Origin: Streptomyces sp. NBC_00287
GTDB taxonomy: Bacteria > Actinomycetota > Actinomycetes > Streptomycetales > Streptomycetaceae
NCBI RefSeq assembly: GCF_036173105.1
Contig: NZ_CP108053.1
Location: 8,556,001 to 8,620,000 of the forward strand
Reading direction: 5' to 3'
DNA: 64,000 nucleotides
Each line of letters opens with the position of its first letter. The stretch's first letter is position 1. The position numbers were made by a program, and so were the translations under genes. This document shows positions 59,065 through 64,000 of this stretch, in pieces. The notes below the pieces were generated by a model. It had not been told where the DNA came from, did no database searches, and worked only from the letters and a program-made list of their open reading frames with translations.

Positions 59065-61050
59065 TCAGCGCCCGCGCAGAACCGCACAACCGCCGGGCGG
59101 CAGTTCGTGCGCGAGGCCATCGGAGAGCAGGTCGTGGGCGGGGTCCGGCAAGGGCACGGCCACGGGGTTGTGATTCAGCAGGACCTGCCAGCGGCGTCCG
59201 TCGGGTGCGTTTCGCGTGACGGCTTCGACACCGGCCGGCAGGCCAGGTACGTCCGGTTCGACGCCGGCCTCCTTCAGCAGTCGGCCGACCAGGGCGGCGT
59301 AGTCGGCGTCGTCCAGGCGCGTGGACAGATACCAGCCCTGCCCGGTGCCGAAGCGGTGCCGGGTGAGGGCGGGGCTGCCCGTGAGCATGCCGTGGGTATA
59401 GGTGGCGAGCGTCTGAGCGCCCTCGGTGCGCAGGCACTCGCTCCAGACCGTGCCGTACGCCCCGTCCGACAGGGTGATCCGCTCGTCCTGCCGCAGCGGG
59501 CGGTACTCCTCGACGCGGATGCCCAGCGCCTCGCGCAGTGGTCCGGCAGGGTATCCGCCGAGCCGGGCGTGCATACGGTCGTCGACGTATCCGGTCGCGT
59601 GCTGGACGAGGAGCGTGCCGCCGCCCTCGACGTAACGGCGCAGGTGCTCGGCGCCCTTGTCGGACAGCAGGAACAGAGCTGGGGCGATGACGAGCCGGTA
59701 GCGGCTCAACTCGTGCTCCGGCCGGGCGAAGTCGACGGTGGCCCCCGCGTCCCACAGTGCGCGATGCGCCCGGACGAGTGCCGCGTGGTAGTCAAGGCGG
59801 GAAGAGGGCAGCCCGTCCACGCCGAGCGTCCACCAGGCGTCCGGGTCGTCCAGCACGGCCACCGACGCGGTGACCGTCGACCCCGCCAACTCGCCCAGCC
59901 GGGCGACCGCCTCGCCCACCTGCGTGACCTCGCGGAAGATACGGCTGTCCGGACCCGCGTGCGGGACCATCGCCGAGTGCCAGGTCTCGGCGCCGGCCCG
60001 GGACTGCCGCCACTGGAAGAACAGGGCGCCCTCCGAACCGCGGGCGATGTGGCCGAGGGTGTGGCGCAGAATCTCGCCGGGCTCCTTGCCGAGTATCCGG
60101 CCGCTGTCGTAGACGGTATTGGTGCCCTGTTCCATCAGCAGCCAGGGGCGTCCGCCGCCCAGGGAGCGGGTGCGGTCGGCGTGGCAGGCGGCGCTGGCTG
60201 CGGCGTCCAGGCCGGGTGCGGTCGGATACTGGTCGGAGGTGACGACGTCGAGTTCGCGGGCGAAGGCCCACAGGTCCACGTTCTGGTAGGCGGGGAGCAT
60301 CAGGTTGGTCGTCACCGGCCGGTCGCTGTGCGCGCGGATCGCGTCGCGCTGCTCGCCGTAGGCGGTGATGATCTCGTCGGACCAGAAGCGGCGGAAGTCC
60401 AGTGCCTGGCCGGGGTTCTTGTGCCACTGCGTCGCGCGCGGCGGCAGCACCTGCTCCCAGGAGGTGTAGTGCTGACTCCAGAACGCCGTTCCCCAGGCCT
60501 CGTTGAGGGCGTCCAGTGAGCCGTGGCGGGCACGCAGCCACACCCGGAAGGCTGCGGCCGTGTGATCGCACCAGCAGAGCGTGCCGTACTCGTTGTGCAC
60601 GTGCCACAGCGCGAGGGCGGGGTGGTCGCCGTACCGTTCGGCGAGCGCGGAGGCGATCCGGCGGGCCGCGTTGCGGTAGGCGGGGGCGGCGAGGCAGTAC
60701 GTGTCGCGGCTGCCGTGGACGAGGCGGGTGCCGTCGGGGGCGACCGGCAGCGCGTCGGGGTGGGCCAGGGTGAACCAGGGCGGTGGGGAGGCGGTCGGGG
60801 TGGCGAGGTCGACGGCCACACCGTTCGCGTGGAGGCGGTCGATGTGGGCGTCGAGCCGGGCGAAGTCGTAGCGCCCCTCCTCCGGTTCGAGCAGGGCCCA
60901 CGAGAAGACGCCCAACGTGGCCAGGTTGACCCTGGCCCGGCGCATGAGCTCGTCGTCCTCCTTCCAGACCGGCTCGTCCCACTGCTCGGGGTTGTAGTCC
61001 CCGCCGAAGGCCAGGCCGCCCAGGCGGTCGGTGATGCTGCGAGTCGTCAT
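59065..61050 (-). CDS. GH42 beta-galactosidase
   Basis: This 661-residue intracellular enzyme has GGDYNPEQWDEPVWKEDDEL, LGVFSWALLEPEEGRYDF, acid/base Glu154 in LWHVHNEYGTLCWC, DVVTSDQYPTAP, and nucleophile Glu307 in LLMEQGTNTVYDS, followed by the trimerisation domain and a C-terminal beta domain. It cleaves beta-galactosides such as galactan oligomers. ATG 61050 is preferred to the ORF extension because GAGGAA precedes it. First gene of the GH42-GH36-GH43-GH5 string; a 230-nt upstream region carries LacI-type palindromes. Confidence 0.95.
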   Translation of the reverse strand: MTTRSITDRLGGLAFGGDYNPEQWDEPVWKEDDELMRRARVNLATLGVFSWALLEPEEGRYDFARLDAHIDRLHANGVAVDLATPTASPPPWFTLAHPDALPVAPDGTRLVHGSRDTYCLAAPAYRNAARRIASALAERYGDHPALALWHVHNEYGTLCWCDHTAAAFRVWLRARHGSLDALNEAWGTAFWSQHYTSWEQVLPPRATQWHKNPGQALDFRRFWSDEIITAYGEQRDAIRAHSDRPVTTNLMLPAYQNVDLWAFARELDVVTSDQYPTAPGLDAAASAACHADRTRSLGGGRPWLLMEQGTNTVYDSGRILGKEPGEILRHTLGHIARGSEGALFFQWRQSRAGAETWHSAMVPHAGPDSRIFREVTQVGEAVARLGELAGSTVTASVAVLDDPDAWWTLGVDGLPSSRLDYHAALVRAHRALWDAGATVDFARPEHELSRYRLVIAPALFLLSDKGAEHLRRYVEGGGTLLVQHATGYVDDRMHARLGGYPAGPLREALGIRVEEYRPLRQDERITLSDGAYGTVWSECLRTEGAQTLATYTHGMLTGSPALTRHRFGTGQGWYLSTRLDDADYAALVGRLLKEAGVEPDVPGLPAGVEAVTRNAPDGRRWQVLLNHNPVAVPLPDPAHDLLSDGLAHELPPGGCAVLRGR

Positions 61051-61107
61051 GACGGTTCCTCGGGTTCGGAGAGTCGAGTCGGAGCCGTTGGCAGCAGTAC
61101 GGCCGTT

Positions 61108-61243
61108 GTCGAAGCGCTTCACTTCCTGGCGCAAGGTAACGGACAAGTTTCAGGTGAAACAAGGGCCTCTACCGCCAGAGACTTTCTATTGCTGGCCCAT
61201 TGACCAGTCGCTCGGGGGAGTGGCATCGTCGAAGCGCTTCGAC
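61108..61243. promoter_or_regulatory. three LacI-type palindromes upstream of the GH42 gene
   Basis: GTCGAAGCGCTTCAC (61108-61122) and the perfect 16-mer GTCGAAGCGCTTCGAC (61228-61243) share the core GAAGCGCTTC with centres 120 nt apart. Between them is GTTTCAGGTGAAAC (61147-61160), a perfect 6-2-6 palindrome. The spacing would suit looping by a tetrameric or paired LacI-family repressor. No such regulator gene lies in the locus. Confidence 0.8.
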
Positions 61244-61280
61244 ATTTGCTCAGTCAAACGGGTGCTGTCCGAACAGGACC

Positions 61281-63739
61281 TCACCGCGGCCCGGGCTCGG
61301 GGAGGGTTTGCGCGCACCAGATCGTCTTGCCGTTGGTGGTGTGCCGGGTGCCCCACCCCTGGGTGAGTTGGGCGACGAGCAGCAGGCCACGGCCGCCCTC
61401 GTCGAAGGCGCGCGCACGGCGCAGGTGCGGTGCGGTGTTGCTGGCGTCGGAGACCTCGCAGATGAGGGAGGTGTCGCGAATCAGCCGCAGCCTGATCGGG
61501 GGCTCGCCGTATCTGATGGCGTTGGTGACCAGCTCGCTGACGACCAGTTCGGTGACGAATGAGGCCTCCTCCAGGCCCCAGGCGTCCACCTGTTCGACGG
61601 CGAACTTCCTGGCGCGCGGCACCTGCGCGGGGTCGGGCTCTACGTCCCAGTCGGCGACGTGGTGGGGATCCAGCGCGTGAGTACGAGCGAGCAGCAGGGC
61701 GGCGTCGTCGGTGCGGCGTTCGGGGAGCATGGCGTCCATCACCGTGTCGCACAGGGCGTCCAGCGAGGTGGCCGAGTGGTTCAGGACCTGCTGCAGTTCG
61801 GCGATCCCCTGGTCGACATCGCGCTCGCGGCTCTGCACCAGTCCGTCGGTGTAGAGGGCGAGCAGGCTGCCCTCGGGCAGTTCGAGCTCGGTGGCCTCGA
61901 AAGGCAGCCCGCCGATGCCGAGCGGCGGTCCCGGCTGTGCGGGCACCGGTGTCATGGTGCCGTCCGGGGAGATGACCAGCGGCAGGGGATGGCCGGCGCT
62001 CGCCAGAGTGAAGCGCCGGGAGACAGGGTCGTAGACGGTGTACAGGCAGGTGGCCCCGGACTCGCCGGTCGGCTGGAACTGGCCGGCGGACTGGAGGTCG
62101 CTGGCGAGGTGGAGGACCAGGTCGTCCAGGTGGGTCAGCAGCTCGTCCGGGGGCAGGTCGACGTCGGCGAGGGTGCGGACTGCTGTGCGCAGCCGGCCCA
62201 TGCCGGCCGAGGCGTGCAGGCCGTGGCCGACGACATCGCCGACGACCAGGGCGACCCGGGCGCCGGACAGCGGAATGACGTCGAACCAGTCACCGCCCAC
62301 TTCCGCGCCGGTCCCGCCGGGCAGGTAGCGGGATGCCACGTCGACCGCCTCCTGGTTCGGCAGCCCCTGCGGCAGCAGGCTGCGTTGCAGGGTCAGCGCG
62401 GTCGTGTGCTCGCGCGAGTACCGGCGGGCGTTGTCGATCGCGACGGCTGCCTTGGCGGTCAGCTCTTCGGCGAGGATCAGGTCGTCGGCGGTGAAGGCCT
62501 CGGGCCGGTCGCGGCGGGAGAAGGCGACGACGCCGAGCAGCGCGCCGCGCGCCCGGAGCGGCACCGTGATCCGGCCGGTCAGCCCGTCCGCGGCGACGGA
62601 CCCGTCGATCAACGGGTTGCCCGGTGGCCAGTGCGCCGGGTCGGCGGCGAGCCCGGGCCCGAAGGCCCATTCGCCGCCCTCGCCGGGCTCAGCGGCGAGC
62701 TCGACCGTGGACCTGCCGGTGGCCAAGCAGCGGGCGGCGACGGAACCGGGAGTGTGGCTGACCGGCGTCGTGGGCCCGGGAGGTCGGTCGGTTTCCTCCC
62801 TCGCGCTGTGCTGGGCGGCACGGCTGAGCGCGAGGGGCTCGCCGGGGGTGAACGCGGACGCGGAGGGCGGTTCCTCTCCGCGCAGCACCTCGTCGAAGAG
62901 ATCTACGGTGACGAGGTCGACGAATCCCGGCACGGGGGTCCTGGCCAGTTCCTGGGCGGTGCCGATCACGTCGAGTGTCCGGCCGATGCCACGGGTGGCC
63001 TCGTTGAGCAGGAGCAGGCGCTGCCGAGCCCAGTACTCGGCGCTCATGTCGAATCCCCAGTTGGCGACCGCGCGGACCCTGCCCTCGCCATCCCGGACGG
63101 GCCAGATGCTGGTGGCCCAGGCGTGGCGTAGTTACTGCCGCGCGGGCGGAAGACGGTGATGAGCCGCGCGGGCTCGCCCGTCCTCGCCACTTCGGCGAGC
63201 TTGTCGGTGTAGGGCTTGTCGTCCCTTTCGGGAAACAGCGTGCGGTCGAATTCGGGCAACACCTCGCGGTACTTCTTACCGAGCACTTGCTCCTCGGAGT
63301 GCGCGATCACCCGGCATGAGGAGGCGTTGATCCACAGGAACCGCAGCTCAGGGTCGTAGATGCCCAGGGCGAAGGGGGACTGCTCGAAGGCCCGGTCGGC
63401 GATCACCGGGCGGCGTCCCCAGCGCTGGACGGTCACCACGTGACCCAGTGCCCGCCCGTCGGGGCCGAACAGTGGGTGAGCCGTCACCACGGCGTCCACC
63501 GTGGAACCGTCCCGGTGCCGCAGCGGGATGAACCCCGTGGGGTCGGGGCCGGCGCCGTAGCCCTCGGGGAAGCCGGGTGGCGGGGGATCGACCAGCAGGT
63601 CGGTCACGGGGCGGCCGACGGTGTCCTGCGCCGTCCAGCCCAACAGCAGCCGCCCCCCGTCGCTCCAGCCGCTCACCAGGCCGTCCGGGTCCACTACGAC
63701 AGCGGCAGTGGGGGCATCCTGCTTGTCGGCCATGTCCAC
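61281..63739 (-). pseudogene. PAS-GAF-SpoIIE phosphatase-ATPase regulator, apparent frameshift
   Basis: Domain order: two PAS units (63739-63050; DPDGLVSGWSDGGRLLLGWT, FEQSPFALGIYDPELRFLWI), GAF (VIGTAQELARTPVPGFVDLV), SpoIIE/PP2C (GTGAEVGGDWFDVIPLSGAR, VVGDVVGHGLHASAGMGRLR, ALYTDGLVQ) and a C-terminal HATPase_c anti-sigma-kinase-like domain (ELVVSELVTNAIRYGEPPIR, GGRGLLLVAQL). The PAS part stops at 63044 while homology (SIWPVRDGEGRVRA) continues in the next frame from about 63125, so one base is probably missing there. ATG 63047 could still start the downstream 588-residue portion as a coupled protein. GTG 63739 has GGAGG 8 nt upstream. Confidence 0.8.
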
Positions 63740-64000
63740 GCGCCACGCCTCCGTCCGGACAGCCGTACCGGTCAGGGCTGGTTTCCAGCGGCTGCTTCCA
63801 GCCTAGATCCGCCCCCGCGCCATGGCGCTCCGGCCGATGCGTCCGGGATCGCCGGGGTGCCGGAGCGAGGCCGGCCGGGGGCCTCGGCACACTCACATTG
63901 ACACCGAAGGCGCCGTGCGGGCCGAGGCCGAGCCGGGCCTCGCGCCCTGCTGGTCGCGTTGATCACCTTGCGGGTGGAGGCCGGCCCTTCCCGTACGGCG
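63740..64000. other. end-of-window region without a recognised gene
   Basis: 261 nt upstream of the phosphatase gene to the window edge. Short frames here are Arg/Pro/Ala-rich shadows without ribosome sites. It presumably holds the phosphatase promoter, but no clear -10/-35 pair is visible to me. Confidence 0.5.

Noticed and set aside
1..64000. tRNA genes, rRNA, CRISPR arrays, integrase or attachment sites, secondary-metabolite megasynthases
   Set aside because: Looked for spaced direct repeats, cloverleaf-like T-loops, integrase catalytic motifs and PKS/NRPS core motifs by eye; none was found in the gaps or frames.

Overview
The window is chromosomal DNA from a Streptomyces-like actinomycete. 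Supporting signs are very high GC, strong G/C at third codon positions, GTG as well as ATG starts, many ATGA/GTGA stop-start overlaps, an F420-type oxidoreductase, PP2C/STAS regulators of partner-switching type, Tat and Sec exported glycoside hydrolases with ricin or carbohydrate-binding modules, and dense LacI/TetR/MarR/AraC regulation. I see no rRNA, tRNA, CRISPR array, prophage or complete transposon. The only transposon trace is a decayed tnpB.

Layout. 1-7.1 kb: tail of a biotinyl-domain protein, a methyltransferase, phosphoglucomutase, a membrane-anchored coiled-coil protein, a GNAT enzyme, then a STAS anti-sigma antagonist overlapping a P-loop NTPase with about 14 TPR-like repeats, and a (GGATCCCC)6 tract. 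7.1-11.8 kb: DoxX, and a GNAT gene divergent from an XRE-cupin regulator/MFS operon, the two start codons sharing one CATG inside a palindrome, followed by a large TPR protein. 11.8-13.1 kb: tnpB relic abutting a trypsin-like protease without its signal peptide. 13.1-24.1 kb: ordinary accessory metabolism with local regulators (fructosamine-kinase-like, MarR, PucR-like, saccharopine-dehydrogenase-like/GlxA pair, esterase, FkbM methyltransferase, luciferase-like oxidoreductase, LysR, FMN reductase/TetR pair). 24.2-27.9 kb: LacI regulator, 4-hydroxybenzoate 3-monooxygenase and aldehyde dehydrogenase, a small aromatic catabolic unit. 27.9-29.8 kb: thioredoxin divergent from a flavin disulfide reductase. 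29.9-35.6 kb: a 1440-residue caspase-like/STAND NTPase/WD40 protein divergent from an LCAT-like lipase, the best candidate here for an undescribed conflict or cell-death system. 35.7-39.8 kb: peptide deformylase, PepSY membrane protein, a MarR pair and pirin. 40-46.3 kb: a possible HTH protein divergent from an MFS exporter behind two CsoR-like boxes, two small His-rich membrane proteins, and a cysteine-synthase-like enzyme coupled to an MFS pump. 46.4-48.7 kb: ricin-lectin relic, AraC regulator and a phytanoyl-CoA-dioxygenase-like enzyme coupled to an 87-residue protein. 48.7-61.3 kb: a hemicellulose/galactan locus (GH6 fragment, GH43, GH27, permease fragment, GH5, GH43, GH36 relic, GH42). 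61.3-63.7 kb: a PAS-GAF-SpoIIE-ATPase phosphatase interrupted by an apparent frameshift.

The glycoside hydrolase locus still has good promoters and repressor-type palindromes, but its own regulator, its binding protein and most of the ABC transporter are absent, and four of its genes carry deletions or frameshifts. It looks like a sugar-utilisation cluster in decay, or one with several sequencing errors. A second theme is leaderless expression. About ten genes, many of them regulators, have a -10-like hexamer ending 6-7 nt before the start codon and no Shine-Dalgarno sequence. Many of these regulators face the gene they probably control across a short palindrome.

All product names rest on recognising motifs in the translated sequence. 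No database search was run.
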